Below the pieces are notes generated by a model. That model had not been told where the DNA came from, ran no database searches, and worked only from the letters and a program-made list of their open reading frames with translations. A stretch of 64,000 nt of DNA from Aldehydirespirator sp965204415. GTDB lineage: Bacteria; Actinomycetota; Acidimicrobiia; Acidimicrobiales; Aldehydirespiratoraceae. Both the position numbers and the translations under genes were made by a program. Below, piece after piece: positions 24,293-33,093 of this stretch (its first letter is position 1; the number at the start of each line of letters is the position of its first letter). Location of the stretch: NCBI GenBank assembly GCA_965204415.1, contig CBDBEL010000002.1, positions 248,001 to 312,000 of the forward strand, written 5' to 3'.

Positions 24293-25515
24293 ACCCCGAC
24301 TCTCTCCAGCCGGCGTCCGGGAGTGAATCTGATGGGCAGGCTGTTCCAGCCGCTGACGTTGCCGCTGTGGAAGCGGACCTTGTTGTCGTGGTCCACCGTG
24401 TAGTCGCCCATCCGCCGGTGGATCTCCTCCAGCGCCACCCGGCCCTCCAGGCGGGCCAGCGCTGCACCCAGGCAGAAGTGGACGCCGTACCCGAAGCCCA
24501 CATGCCGCTCCGGGTTCCGGAAGATGTCGAACTCCCCCGCGGTGGGCCCGAACTCCCGCTCGTCCTGGTTGGCCGCGCCGATCAGCAGCAGCACCGAGTC
24601 GCCCTCCCGCATCCGCTGGCCGTGCATCTCGACATCGCGGGTGAGGGTGCGGTGCATGTACTGGGTGGAGCTGTGGTATCGCACAACCTCCTCCACCGTC
24701 TGGGGCACCAGAGACAGGTCGGCCACCAGGGCGGCCCGCTGTTCGGGATGGCGCGACAGCAGCTCGACGGCGCTGCCCACCATCTTGGCTGTCGTCTCGA
24801 ATCCGGCGAACACGAGCAGCAGGCAGAACCCGAGCAGTTCGGCCTCGGTCAGCGCCCGGCCGTCGACCTCCAGCCCCAGCAGGTCCGACAGCAGCCCGCC
24901 GCCGGGGACCTCGCCGGCGCGCCGCCGGTCCAGGTCCTCGGCGAAGTAGGCGAGCACCTCGAGGATCGCGTCGACTGCCGGCTGGGGGATTTTCATGGAC
25001 CCGTCCTCGCGAGCCAGGCCCCGGTCGGCGCATTCCCTCAACGAGTCGCGGTCGGACTCGGGTATGCCGAGCACGGCCGAGATCACGTCCATCGGGAAGC
25101 AGCCGGCCACATCGGCCATCAGGTCGGCGTGACCCGACTCGATGACCGTGTCGATGTAGTGGTTGACGATTCTGCGGATCTCGTCCTCCATCCGGGCCAC
25201 GCGCCGGACGGTGAACACCCGCGACACCAGCAACCGCAGCGCGGTGTGCTCCGGCGGGTCGACCTCGATCATCTCCCGGAACCTGGGGTTGTCTCGATCG
25301 ATGGGCCGCCTGCCCTCCAGGGCCACCCCACCGGCCGACGAGTAGGTCTCGTAGTCCCGGAACGCCGCCAGCACGTCGTCGAAGCGGCTCAGAGCCCAGA
25401 ATCTAAGGTCCTCGTTCCAGTAGACGGGAGCTTCATCTCGCAGGCGCCGGTACGTCGCGTAAGGGTTGTCGTGCGTCGAGAACGCGTAGGGGTTGTACAC
25501 GAGCGCCGGGGCCAC
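24289..25515 (-). CDS. cytochrome P450
   Basis: This 408-residue soluble bacterial P450 has the heme-binding loop FGYGVHFCLGAALARLEG (Cys348), the I-helix oxygen-activation motif FAGFETTAK and the ExxR motif in TVEEVVRYHS. Bacterial P450s of this type need a separate ferredoxin and reductase; none is encoded beside it. It heads the minus-strand operon with a dehydrogenase and a CMD-like protein, and is divergent from the metF/reductive dehalogenase genes. Substrate cannot be read from the sequence. Confidence 0.93.
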   Translation of the reverse strand: MAPALVYNPYAFSTHDNPYATYRRLRDEAPVYWNEDLRFWALSRFDDVLAAFRDYETYSSAGGVALEGRRPIDRDNPRFREMIEVDPPEHTALRLLVSRVFTVRRVARMEDEIRRIVNHYIDTVIESGHADLMADVAGCFPMDVISAVLGIPESDRDSLRECADRGLAREDGSMKIPQPAVDAILEVLAYFAEDLDRRRAGEVPGGGLLSDLLGLEVDGRALTEAELLGFCLLLVFAGFETTAKMVGSAVELLSRHPEQRAALVADLSLVPQTVEEVVRYHSSTQYMHRTLTRDVEMHGQRMREGDSVLLLIGAANQDEREFGPTAGEFDIFRNPERHVGFGYGVHFCLGAALARLEGRVALEEIHRRMGDYTVDHDNKVRFHSGNVSGWNSLPIRFTPGRRLERVGV

Positions 25516-25704
25516 AAGCCGATGCTAGGTCAATGACGGCAACGCGTCTCGTGGACGGCATGGGCGCGGTGCGGGACCCGTTCCGCTGCGCGGCACGCAA
25601 GGATTGCCTGCGGGCCGAGGCCGCGATTGAGTCCGATGGGTGAGCCCCGTGCGCCCCCTCGACCGATGCCCGGCCGGCGCGGCGGGCCGCGGCCGAGGAC
25701 TGTG

Positions 25705-26586
25705 ATGCGCTACACCTCCGCGCAGAAGCTGCGCGCCGCCGAGACCCCCGCAGCCTCAGCCCGAAGAAGAGAGCTGGTACGGGACCTCATCTTCGAGATC
25801 ATCCCCATGAAGACGGCCTCGCGCGCCGCGGCCGCGCTGCCGGAGGGGGCCGACGTGTCGGTGACATGCTCGCCCAGACACGGGTTCGCCGCGACCCAGC
25901 GTCTGGTCGAGGAGCTCCTCGAACAGGGCTCGCGGCCCATCCCCCACCTCGCGGCCCGCCAGGTCGAGGACCGCCGGCAGCTCCGCATGGTCGCGGCCTG
26001 GCTTCGCTCGACCGGAGTCACGAAGCTGTTCGTCGTCGCCGGCGACGCCCCCGAGGCCGGGCAGTACCGGGACTCCATCGTGCTGCTGGAGGACCTGCTC
26101 GACCTCGACCACGGGCTGGCCGCCATCGGGGTCACCGGCTACCCGGACGGCCACCCGTTGATCGACGACGGCAAGCTCATCGCGGCCCTCGAGCGAAAGC
26201 AGGTGTTGCTCCAATCGGCACAGATCCCGTCCTGGTGCAGCACGCAGATGTGCTTCGACCCCGCGACCGTGGAGCGCTGGATAAGGATGGTCCGAACCGA
26301 GGGGCTGACGATGCCCATCCATCTCGGCATCCCGGGAGTGATCGACCGGACCAAGCTGATCACCATGGGCGTACGGCTGGGAGTCGGAACATCCATCGGC
26401 TACCTCCGCAAGAACCGCTCGGTCGTGGCGTCGCTGCTCCGGACGAGGAGCTACGACCCCGGTGAGCTGCTCCTGTCGCTCAGCGCGCTCTTCGAGCCCC
26501 ACGACGTCGAAGCACTGCACGTCTTCACCTTCAACCAGGTCGAGGCCACGAACGCCTGGCGGCTCAGGGGAAGCGCGGACAGGTGA
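25705..26586 (+). CDS. metF: methylenetetrahydrofolate reductase family protein
   Basis: This 293-residue TIM-barrel flavoprotein of the MTHFR family has FEIIPMKTASRAAAALPEG near the N-terminus, the folate-site region ARQVEDRRQLRMVAAWL, KLFVVAGDAPE and the late block GLTMPIHLGIPGVIDRTKL. MTHFR interconverts 5,10-methylene- and 5-methyl-tetrahydrofolate. Its position ahead of a LigM-like demethylase fits recycling of the methyl-THF made by O-demethylation, as in known lignin-monomer metabolism. The ATG at 25705 follows GAGGAC; earlier in-frame starts lack family similarity. Confidence 0.85.
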   Translation: MRYTSAQKLRAAETPAASARRRELVRDLIFEIIPMKTASRAAAALPEGADVSVTCSPRHGFAATQRLVEELLEQGSRPIPHLAARQVEDRRQLRMVAAWLRSTGVTKLFVVAGDAPEAGQYRDSIVLLEDLLDLDHGLAAIGVTGYPDGHPLIDDGKLIAALERKQVLLQSAQIPSWCSTQMCFDPATVERWIRMVRTEGLTMPIHLGIPGVIDRTKLITMGVRLGVGTSIGYLRKNRSVVASLLRTRSYDPGELLLSLSALFEPHDVEALHVFTFNQVEATNAWRLRGSADR

Positions 26587-26683
26587 GAGGCAGCACCGAT
26601 GTCGCCAGCATTCTCAACGGTTCGGTTCGCTCCCGTCGGCCTCTTACCCGTGCACGTTCTGGCGGCGGTGTAGGCGCGGTGTC

Positions 26684-29600
26684 GTGACCCGCCTGTTCTC
26701 GGATCGGAAGCGGCCCGTCTCCATGGGCCCCTACCCGACCGAGCGCCTGGCCCGCACCGAGTCGGCCGACCTGGCCGACGTCCCACCGGCCGCGCCGGTC
26801 GGCTTCCAGCGGCCCGACCAACCGACGTCGATCGTCAACGCCATGGGCGAGTACCAGGCGATGCTCGACGCCCTCCGGACGGGCCGGACCGCGCCCACAC
26901 CCTCCGAAATCCCCGAATCGCCGGCGGAGAGGGCCGACCACCTCAAGGCCTTCGGCTACTTCTCCGACGCCTCCATCATCGGCGTCTGCGAGATCCCGTC
27001 GACGGCGCGGCTGCGCGAGCCGATCGTGAACCCGCAGGTCGGACGGCTCGCCACCACACTGCGACTCGCCCAGACCAAGACGCTGGGCAGCGGCAGCGAC
27101 CAGTTGCTGGCCGAGCTCCGGGAGGCTACGGAGCGGCCGCCGACCGGCGTTCCGAACCACCGGTACGCCGTCGTGCTGCTGCACGAGTTCGGTCGGGACC
27201 CCTCGCCCGACGAGCCCGGCACGGAGTGGATCCTGGGCGCCGAGGCCGAGCGGGCGGCCCTGCGGGGCGCAGAGGTCGCGGTCGTGCTCTCGGAGTACGT
27301 CTCGATCCTCGGCTGGTCCGCCCGGGCCCACACCGGATCGGCGGCCGACGTCGACCTCAACCAGCTCGCGGTCGCCGCGGGGCTCGCGACCGTCGAACGC
27401 GGCCGCCTGGTCAACCCCTATCTCGGCGACCGCTTCGGGTTGAGCGCGGTCACGACCGATCTCGAGCTCGCCTGCGACCGGCCCCTGGTCCCGCTCGGCC
27501 GGCAGTCCCGCCTGCGGGCCAGGGGACTGGCGTGGCACCTCGGGAAGGGGTTCGCCAAGTCGGCCCGGACGCGGACGCCCTACGCTCGGAGGCGGTACGT
27601 CGACGGCGCGCTCCGTTTCGAGAAGTTGAAGCGGGTGGACGAGCCGACGACATTGATCGACGAGCCCCGCGTGCCCCGCGTGCCGAAGCGGTCCGACATG
27701 TTCGCCCGGGCGGAGTTCGGCGACATGGGACCCCGCAACGAGGGCGCGTCGCGGGAGGGCGCATACGTGTTCAAGGCGGCGCCCTCGGCGGCGCAGCAGA
27801 CTCCGCTGGCCGCCTTCGTCCTGCTCGCCGACCAGCGCGAATTGCCCGCGGTCCACCCGAGCACACTCGACCCCGAGCGCAACGCGGCCAACCTCAAGGC
27901 GACGAGCCATTGGCTGGGCGCCGACGCGGTCGGCCTCTCGCGCTGCCCGGACTGGGTCTGGTACTCCCACGACGCCGAGGGCGACGAGATCGTCCCGCCC
28001 CACGACCAGGCCGTGACGATGATCGTCGACCAGGGATACGAGACCATGGAGGGCGCCAGCGGCGACGACTGGATCGCGGTCTCGCAGTCGATGCGGGCCT
28101 ACCTGCGGTTCGCCCTCGTCGGCGGGGTCCTGGCCAAGCACCTGCGGAACCTCGGGCATGCCGCCAGGCCCCACACCGTCATCGACGGCGACGTCATCCA
28201 ACCGCCCCTCCTGCTGTTGGCGGGGCTGGGGGAGGTGTCGCGCATCGGCGAGGTGATCCTGCACCCGCTGCTCGGCCCGCGCCTCAAGTCGGGTGTCGTG
28301 ACCACGACGATGCCGCAGGCCCACGACCGGCCGATCGACTTCGGGCTCCAGAGATTCTGCGGGAGCTGCAACAAGTGCGCCCGGGAGTGCCCGTCGGGGG
28401 CGATATCCGCGGGCCCGAAGCTCATGTTCAACGGCTACGAGGCGTGGAAGGCCGACAGCCAGAAGTGCACCACCTACCGCATCACCAACGAGGCCGGCGC
28501 GATGTGCGGCCGGTGCATGAAGACGTGCCCATGGAACCTTGAGGGCCTCTTCGTGGAGAGCCCGTTCCGGTGGGCGGCCATGAACCTCCCCGGCTCGGCG
28601 AGGGTGCTGGCCGCGCTGGACGACTGGGTGGGCAACGGCAGGATCAACCCGGTGAAGAAGTGGTGGTGGGACCTGCGTCTCGAGGACGACGGGGCCTACC
28701 GGGCCGTGCCCGTCGAGCTGGTCAGCAAACGCGAGCTCCAGCGCGACCTGGACCTCGACTACGAGGACCAGACGCTGGCGGTCTACCCGGCCTCGCTCGC
28801 GCCGCACCCCTGGCCGTACCCGTCCACGATGGACCGCGAGCTCGGGATCGAGGCCTACCGGGCGCTGGTGTCGCCGGCCGAGTACCGGGCCCACCTGGCC
28901 GCGGGAACCGTCGACACGATCGCCCACAAGTACCGGGTCGAGACCCAGGCCCCGATCGTGCGGGTGGAGATCGCGGAGGCTGTGCCGGCCACCGAGCGCA
29001 TCAGCCGCTATGTGCTTCAGGTCCCCGACGGAGCGGACCTGCCCGGATGGACTGCCGGAGCCCATCTCGACGTCATCGTGGCCCCGGGCTTCCTCCGCCA
29101 GTTCTCGCTGTGCGGCGACCCCGCCGACCCGAGCCGGTACGAGATCGCAGTGCTGCGCGAAGCGGACGGCAGAGGGGGCTCCAAGCTCGTCCACCAGCTC
29201 TTCCACGAGGGCCGGACCCTCTTCGTGTCGGAGCCTGTCAACCATTTCCCCCTCGAGGAGTCGGCCAACCGGACCTTGCTGTTCGGAGGCGGGATCGGCA
29301 TCACCCCGATGATGGCCATGGCCCACCGGGCCCACCGTGTGGGCCTCGAGTTCGAGCTCCACTACTGCATCCGCACCCGGGCCGACGGCGCCTTCCTCGA
29401 CCAGCTCGACCGGGTGCCGTGGGCCCGGCGGGTGCGGATCCACGTCTCCGACGAGGACACCCGGGCCGAGTTCGGAGCACTCATCGCGCCCTACGCCGGC
29501 GGCGACCACGTCTACACCTGCGGCCCGGACGGCTTCATGGCCGCCGTCCTGGACGCCGCGGCGGCCGCCGGCTATCCCGACGATGCCCGCCACCTCGAGT

Positions 29601-29902
29601 ACTTCGCAGTGCCCGAGCTGCCCGAGTACGAGAACCACCCGTTCGTGCTGCGGCTGGCACGGTCCGGCCGCGACATCCCGGTGCCGGCCGACTCCGCCGC
29701 CACCGAGGCCCTGTCGGCCGCCGGGGTTGCGGTCGACGTCAAGTGCTCCGACGGCATCTGCGGCGTCTGCAAGACGGGACTGGTCGCCGGCGACGTCGAG
29801 CATCGCGACTTCGTGCTCTCGGCCGCCCAGCGCGAGGCGTCGGTCATCCTGTGCCAGTCGAGGGCGGCCGATCCCGACGGAATCGTGACCATCGATCTGT
29901 AA
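26684..29902 (+). CDS. rdhA: reductive dehalogenase fused to flavin/2Fe-2S reductase
   Basis: This is a 1072-residue protein. Residues 1 to about 740 are a cobalamin-dependent reductive dehalogenase: start VTRLFSDRKRPVSMGPYPTE, GLGEVSRIGEVILHPLLGPR, then CGSCNKCARECPSGAI from Cys559 and CGRCMKTCPWN from Cys608 for two 4Fe-4S clusters. There is no Tat signal, so it is cytoplasmic and of the catabolic rather than the respiratory type. From about residue 750 a phthalate dioxygenase reductase-like module follows, with GGGIGITPMMAMA for nucleotide and CSDGICGVC (from Cys1021) for 2Fe-2S. This layout is that of BhbA-type self-sufficient enzymes, which remove halogen from phenolic rings aerobically. 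The GTG at 26684 fits the family N-terminus. Confidence 0.92.
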   Translation: MTRLFSDRKRPVSMGPYPTERLARTESADLADVPPAAPVGFQRPDQPTSIVNAMGEYQAMLDALRTGRTAPTPSEIPESPAERADHLKAFGYFSDASIIGVCEIPSTARLREPIVNPQVGRLATTLRLAQTKTLGSGSDQLLAELREATERPPTGVPNHRYAVVLLHEFGRDPSPDEPGTEWILGAEAERAALRGAEVAVVLSEYVSILGWSARAHTGSAADVDLNQLAVAAGLATVERGRLVNPYLGDRFGLSAVTTDLELACDRPLVPLGRQSRLRARGLAWHLGKGFAKSARTRTPYARRRYVDGALRFEKLKRVDEPTTLIDEPRVPRVPKRSDMFARAEFGDMGPRNEGASREGAYVFKAAPSAAQQTPLAAFVLLADQRELPAVHPSTLDPERNAANLKATSHWLGADAVGLSRCPDWVWYSHDAEGDEIVPPHDQAVTMIVDQGYETMEGASGDDWIAVSQSMRAYLRFALVGGVLAKHLRNLGHAARPHTVIDGDVIQPPLLLLAGLGEVSRIGEVILHPLLGPRLKSGVVTTTMPQAHDRPIDFGLQRFCGSCNKCARECPSGAISAGPKLMFNGYEAWKADSQKCTTYRITNEAGAMCGRCMKTCPWNLEGLFVESPFRWAAMNLPGSARVLAALDDWVGNGRINPVKKWWWDLRLEDDGAYRAVPVELVSKRELQRDLDLDYEDQTLAVYPASLAPHPWPYPSTMDRELGIEAYRALVSPAEYRAHLAAGTVDTIAHKYRVETQAPIVRVEIAEAVPATERISRYVLQVPDGADLPGWTAGAHLDVIVAPGFLRQFSLCGDPADPSRYEIAVLREADGRGGSKLVHQLFHEGRTLFVSEPVNHFPLEESANRTLLFGGGIGITPMMAMAHRAHRVGLEFELHYCIRTRADGAFLDQLDRVPWARRVRIHVSDEDTRAEFGALIAPYAGGDHVYTCGPDGFMAAVLDAAAAAGYPDDARHLEYFAVPELPEYENHPFVLRLARSGRDIPVPADSAATEALSAAGVAVDVKCSDGICGVCKTGLVAGDVEHRDFVLSAAQREASVILCQSRAADPDGIVTIDL

Positions 29903-29950
29903 GGCGTCGATCTGCAGAGCAGACCACTAACCACCACAAAGGACAGCACC

Positions 29951-31300
29951 GTGCCAGCACCGCAATCCCTGGAGGAGAAGCTCGCGTCGTACTCGAGCCC
30001 CTTCGAGATGATGTACAACAACCCGACCGGTCCGTTCCAGTTCCCGGTCCGGCCCGAGTTCTCCAACTGGGTGGACGAGCAGCGGGCGTGGCGGTCGGCC
30101 GCCGTCCTCCAGGACATGTCGCACCACATGACCGACGTCCGGATCACCGGCCCCGACGTCCACCGCCTCCTGTCCGACCTCGCGGTCAACAGTCTCAGCT
30201 CGTTCGGCCCGATGCAGGCCAAGCAGCTAGTCGTCTGCAACTACGACGGCTACGTCATCGGCGATGCCATCCTGACGTGCGAGGAAGACGACACCGTGAG
30301 CGTCCTCGGCATGCCGCCGGCCGGGAACTGGGTCGCGTTCCACGCCGAGACGGGAGGCTACGACATCGACGAGGTGCACGTCGACCCGCCCTCCGGCGAC
30401 CTGCGCGACCGGAGGGTCTACCGCTTCCAGGTCCAGGGGCCCAACGCCGACAAGATCCTCGAGGAGCTCAACGGCGGCCCGCTGCCCGACATCAGGTTCT
30501 TCAAGATGGGCAGCTTCAATGTGGGCCCCCACCGCGTGACCGCGCTCAACCACCGCATGTCGGGCGCTCCAGGGTTCGAGTTTTGGGGCCCGTCGTCCGA
30601 CGGCGAGGCAGTGAGGGCCCTGCTACTGGAGGCCGGCAAGAGCCACGGCCTGACCCAGGTCGGCGGCCGCATCTACGACGTGACCGCCACCGAGTCGGGA
30701 TGGTTCGGCGGCCCGGTGCCCGCCGTCTACACGGCCGACTCGATGCGCAGCTACCGCCAGTGGCTCCCTGCCGACGGCATCGAGGGGCACGGCTCGATCG
30801 GAGGCAGCTTCCACACGTCCGACATCGCCGACCTCTATGTGAACCCCTACGACATCGGCTACGGATTCATGGTGAAGTTCGACCACGACTTCGTGGGCCG
30901 CGACGCGCTCGAGGCCATGGCGGGCCGGCCGCACCGCAGGAAGGTGCGGCTCAACTGGAATGCCGACGACGTAGCTGACGTGTTCAGGAGCCTGGGAGGC
31001 GGCCGCGAGTCCTTCAAACGAATGGAGATGCCCTCGGGCGCCTACTCCACGTTCGTGTGCGACGAGGTCATCCACGACGGCCGGCGCGTCGGGATGTCAG
31101 CGGGCGTGGTCTACTCCGCCAACGTGGGGGGCTGGCTGTCGCTCGCGACCATAGAGCCCGAACATGCCGTCGACGGCAACGAGCTCGTTGTCACGTGGGG
31201 AGAGCCCGGTGGCGGCTCCAGGAAGGTCACCGTCGAGCGACACGTCCAACGGCCGATGCGTGTGACGGTGGACACGCAGCCGACGAAGAGGCACGACTAG
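29951..31300 (+). CDS. LigM/DesA-like THF-dependent aromatic O-demethylase
   Basis: This 449-residue GcvT-fold protein is closest in layout to LigM and DesA, which move the methyl group of vanillate or syringate to tetrahydrofolate. Supporting stretches are FPVRPEFSNWVDEQRAWR and LQDMSHHMTDVRITGPDV near the N-terminus, and the length, longer than the glycine-cleavage T-protein. It ends the metF-rdhA-demethylase cluster, 48 bases after rdhA, starting at a GTG after AAAGGACAG. Substrate is inferred to be a methoxylated, possibly halogenated aromatic acid. Other GcvT-like demethylases remain possible. Confidence 0.8.
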   Translation: MPAPQSLEEKLASYSSPFEMMYNNPTGPFQFPVRPEFSNWVDEQRAWRSAAVLQDMSHHMTDVRITGPDVHRLLSDLAVNSLSSFGPMQAKQLVVCNYDGYVIGDAILTCEEDDTVSVLGMPPAGNWVAFHAETGGYDIDEVHVDPPSGDLRDRRVYRFQVQGPNADKILEELNGGPLPDIRFFKMGSFNVGPHRVTALNHRMSGAPGFEFWGPSSDGEAVRALLLEAGKSHGLTQVGGRIYDVTATESGWFGGPVPAVYTADSMRSYRQWLPADGIEGHGSIGGSFHTSDIADLYVNPYDIGYGFMVKFDHDFVGRDALEAMAGRPHRRKVRLNWNADDVADVFRSLGGGRESFKRMEMPSGAYSTFVCDEVIHDGRRVGMSAGVVYSANVGGWLSLATIEPEHAVDGNELVVTWGEPGGGSRKVTVERHVQRPMRVTVDTQPTKRHD

Positions 31301-31328
31301 CAGTCGGGACGCTCGTCCGCTCCTGTCG

Positions 31329-31469
31329 CTAGACGCTGGCCTCGGGTCGCTCGACCAGAGCGCTCTCCACATACTCGTCGCACGTCTTGCCCGCGAACGC
31401 GGAGACGGGGGCCAGGGCCAGCCGCAGCGCGGCCAGCGAGCCGATCTCGAAGAATCTGGTGATGAACAT
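31329..31469 (-). CDS. possible small ORF beside the operator (46 aa)
   Basis: From the ATG at 31469 a 46-residue frame reads MFITRFFEIGSLAALRLALA and ends ESALVERPEASV. It starts eight bases beyond the palindrome at 31477-31495, so it could be a small regulated gene divergent from the ABC transporter operon. I know no family. It may equally be chance. Confidence 0.25.
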   Translation of the reverse strand: MFITRFFEIGSLAALRLALAPVSAFAGKTCDEYVESALVERPEASV

Positions 31470-31476
31470 GACCAGC

Positions 31477-31495
31477 ATTATATTACCCATATAAT
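31477..31495 (+). promoter_or_regulatory. operator palindrome with overlapping promoter, site 1
   Basis: ATTATAT-TACCC-ATATAAT is a perfect 7+7 inverted repeat with a 5-base centre. Its right arm contains a consensus TATAAT box (31490-31495), and ATGACC 16 bases upstream could serve as a -35. The site lies 282 bases before the ABC transporter operon. It matches site 2 at 43297 in symmetry, spacing and most bases, so the same repressor probably binds both. The 31521-31776 remainder holds only a leader hairpin. Confidence 0.65.
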
Positions 31496-31554
31496 GTGAT
31501 ACGCCTGAAGTTCCGTGCATCTGGCTGTGACATCGGTCACTGTCAGCGGCCGGG

Positions 31555-31602
31555 AGGTTCCCGGACTTAGAGCGCCCGTTCCACTGGCCGGACCGGGAAC
31601 CT
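31555..31602 (+). promoter_or_regulatory. leader hairpin upstream of the ABC transporter operon
   Basis: AGGTTCCCGG (31555-31564) and CCGGGAACCT (31593-31602) are perfect inverted 10-base arms around a 28-base loop, within the long presumed 5' leader. It could be a regulatory stem-loop or an RNA stabiliser. No T-run follows, so it is unlikely to be an intrinsic terminator. Confidence 0.4.
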
Positions 31603-31776
31603 TGCCCGCTCTCGACGGGGCTTCATACGGTGGCCGGAGTCCACCAACCAGGGGGCCGCGGTGGTTGCGATAGCTGGCGAAAGCCCGCACGACACGTTCC
31701 TGCAGCAGCCCCAGGCGCTCTCGACCCGCCCCGCGGCGAAGCCGGGACGCCCACCAGCAACAGTGAGGACCGACCC

Positions 31777-33009
31777 ATGACCAACGTTCCCTCCCGGCCG
31801 CTCGGAAGGCCGCTCGACCGGCGCGCCTTCCTGCGGCGCTCCACGACGGCCGTCGCCGGCGTCTCGTTGTTCGGCCTCGCCGCGTGCGGGGACGACGGCA
31901 ACGGCTCGACCGCGGCCACGACCACGACCGCCGGCACCGCGGCAGCCACGACCGCGCCCCAGACCACGGCCCCGGCGGCCCCGTCCATCGGCGGTGAACT
32001 CGACTTCATGGGCTGGCAGGGCGAGGACCTCCCCGGGGCGATGGCCGCCTTCGCCGAGGCCAACGGCATCACCGTGAACCCGACCTACATGGCGTCGAGC
32101 GACGACATCGACGCCCGGTTCTCCATCGGAGGCGGCGGCGGGCTCGACATCCTGTCGTACACGTCCGGGACGACACCGCAGTTCGAGGCCAACGGGCGCA
32201 CCCTGGCGCCCATCGACACCTCGAGGATCCCGAACTTCGGCAACCTCTTCGGCGTCTTCACTGCCGACCCGCAGTCCATCGGCCTGGCCAACTCCCAGGG
32301 CGACTGGGTCATGATCCCCCACTCGTTCGGCGCGTTCGGCATCACCTACGACTCGGCTGCCATCGACGAGCCCCAGGCGTGGGCGGACCTGCTCACCCCC
32401 GAGTTCGAGGGGCGTATCACCATGCCCGGCGACCCCGGCGGAAACTTCGCGATGGGATGCCGGCTCGTGGATCTCGACCCGTTCCGCTGTCCGAAGGATC
32501 GGATGGAGGACGTCGCCGACGTGATCCGGCCCTTCATCTCCCAGTCCAAGACGATCGCTCCGAGCTACGGCGACGTCGCCTCCCTGCTGGCGTCGGGCGA
32601 GGTCGTGGCCGCCTACCTCGGCTGGGCCGCCCTCGACATTTTCGCCACCTACTCCGGAGCAGACACCATCCGGACGAACGTCAACCCCGAGGAGGGCACC
32701 ACGACCTTCATCGACGGCTACGGCATCGCTCAAGGCACCGACAACGAGGACACCGTGTACGCGTGGATCAACGAGGTGCTCGATCCGGCCATCAACGGAG
32801 CGGCGGCGACCGAGCTCGCAGCCGGGGCCACCGTCGACGGCTCGGTGGAGTTCATCGATCCCGGGATCGCGGCGCTGTACCCCTACGACGACCTGGAGGG
32901 GTTCTTCGAGAACGCCCCCGCGTTCCTGAACGCACCCGCGGAGTCCGACGAGTTCGTCACCGCGGGCGAGTGGGCCCAGCGCTTCACCGCCCTCCTCGGT
33001 GAGGGCTGA
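31777..33009 (+). CDS. PotD-like ABC transporter substrate-binding lipoprotein
   Basis: This 410-residue extracellular solute-binding protein has a twin-arginine-type leader (DRRAFLRRSTTAVAG) and a lipobox LFGLAAC, then a Thr/Ala-rich linker. The mature part (GELDFMGWQGEDLPGAM, GVIPHS-like WVMIPHSFGAFGITYD, YLGWAALDIFATYSGA) matches the spermidine/putrescine-type family, whose members also bind other organic cations and acids. It is the first gene of a four-gene importer operon. Given the flanking aromatic genes, the substrate may be an aromatic compound, but that is inference. Confidence 0.85.
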   Translation: MTNVPSRPLGRPLDRRAFLRRSTTAVAGVSLFGLAACGDDGNGSTAATTTTAGTAAATTAPQTTAPAAPSIGGELDFMGWQGEDLPGAMAAFAEANGITVNPTYMASSDDIDARFSIGGGGGLDILSYTSGTTPQFEANGRTLAPIDTSRIPNFGNLFGVFTADPQSIGLANSQGDWVMIPHSFGAFGITYDSAAIDEPQAWADLLTPEFEGRITMPGDPGGNFAMGCRLVDLDPFRCPKDRMEDVADVIRPFISQSKTIAPSYGDVASLLASGEVVAAYLGWAALDIFATYSGADTIRTNVNPEEGTTTFIDGYGIAQGTDNEDTVYAWINEVLDPAINGAAATELAAGATVDGSVEFIDPGIAALYPYDDLEGFFENAPAFLNAPAESDEFVTAGEWAQRFTALLGEG

Positions 33010-33015
33010 GCCGAC

Positions 33016-33093
33016 TTGAGCGCGGCGACTGTTCGACCTGGACTGGCCCCAGTGGGTGCCGCTCCTTGCTCGGCGAGGACTGAATCGACTTGA
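33016..33093 (+). CDS. bridging mini-ORF between substrate-binding and permease genes (25 aa)
   Basis: A 25-codon ORF starts at TTG six bases after the upstream stop and ends with a TGA overlapping the TTG of the first permease (TTGA at 33090-33093). The bases around its start (GAGGGCTGAGCCGACTTGAG, then CGCGGCG) recur around the permease start (GAGGACTGAATCGACTTGAA, then CACGGCG), so the gene junction has been duplicated 74 bases apart. It is probably a relic junction kept open for coupling. Confidence 0.4.
   Translation: MSAATVRPGLAPVGAAPCSARTEST

Noticed and set aside
24367..25536. 389-codon plus-strand frame over the P450
   Set aside because: It is antisense to a P450 with all signature motifs, and is Val/Gly/His rich with no domains.
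28570..30978. 802-codon plus-strand frame crossing rdhA and the O-demethylase gene
   Set aside because: It is an Arg/Pro/Gly-rich shadow frame spanning two real genes.
31593..31602. Intrinsic terminator at the 31555-31602 hairpin
   Set aside because: The stem is GC-rich and perfect, but the loop is long (28 bases) and no T-run follows.
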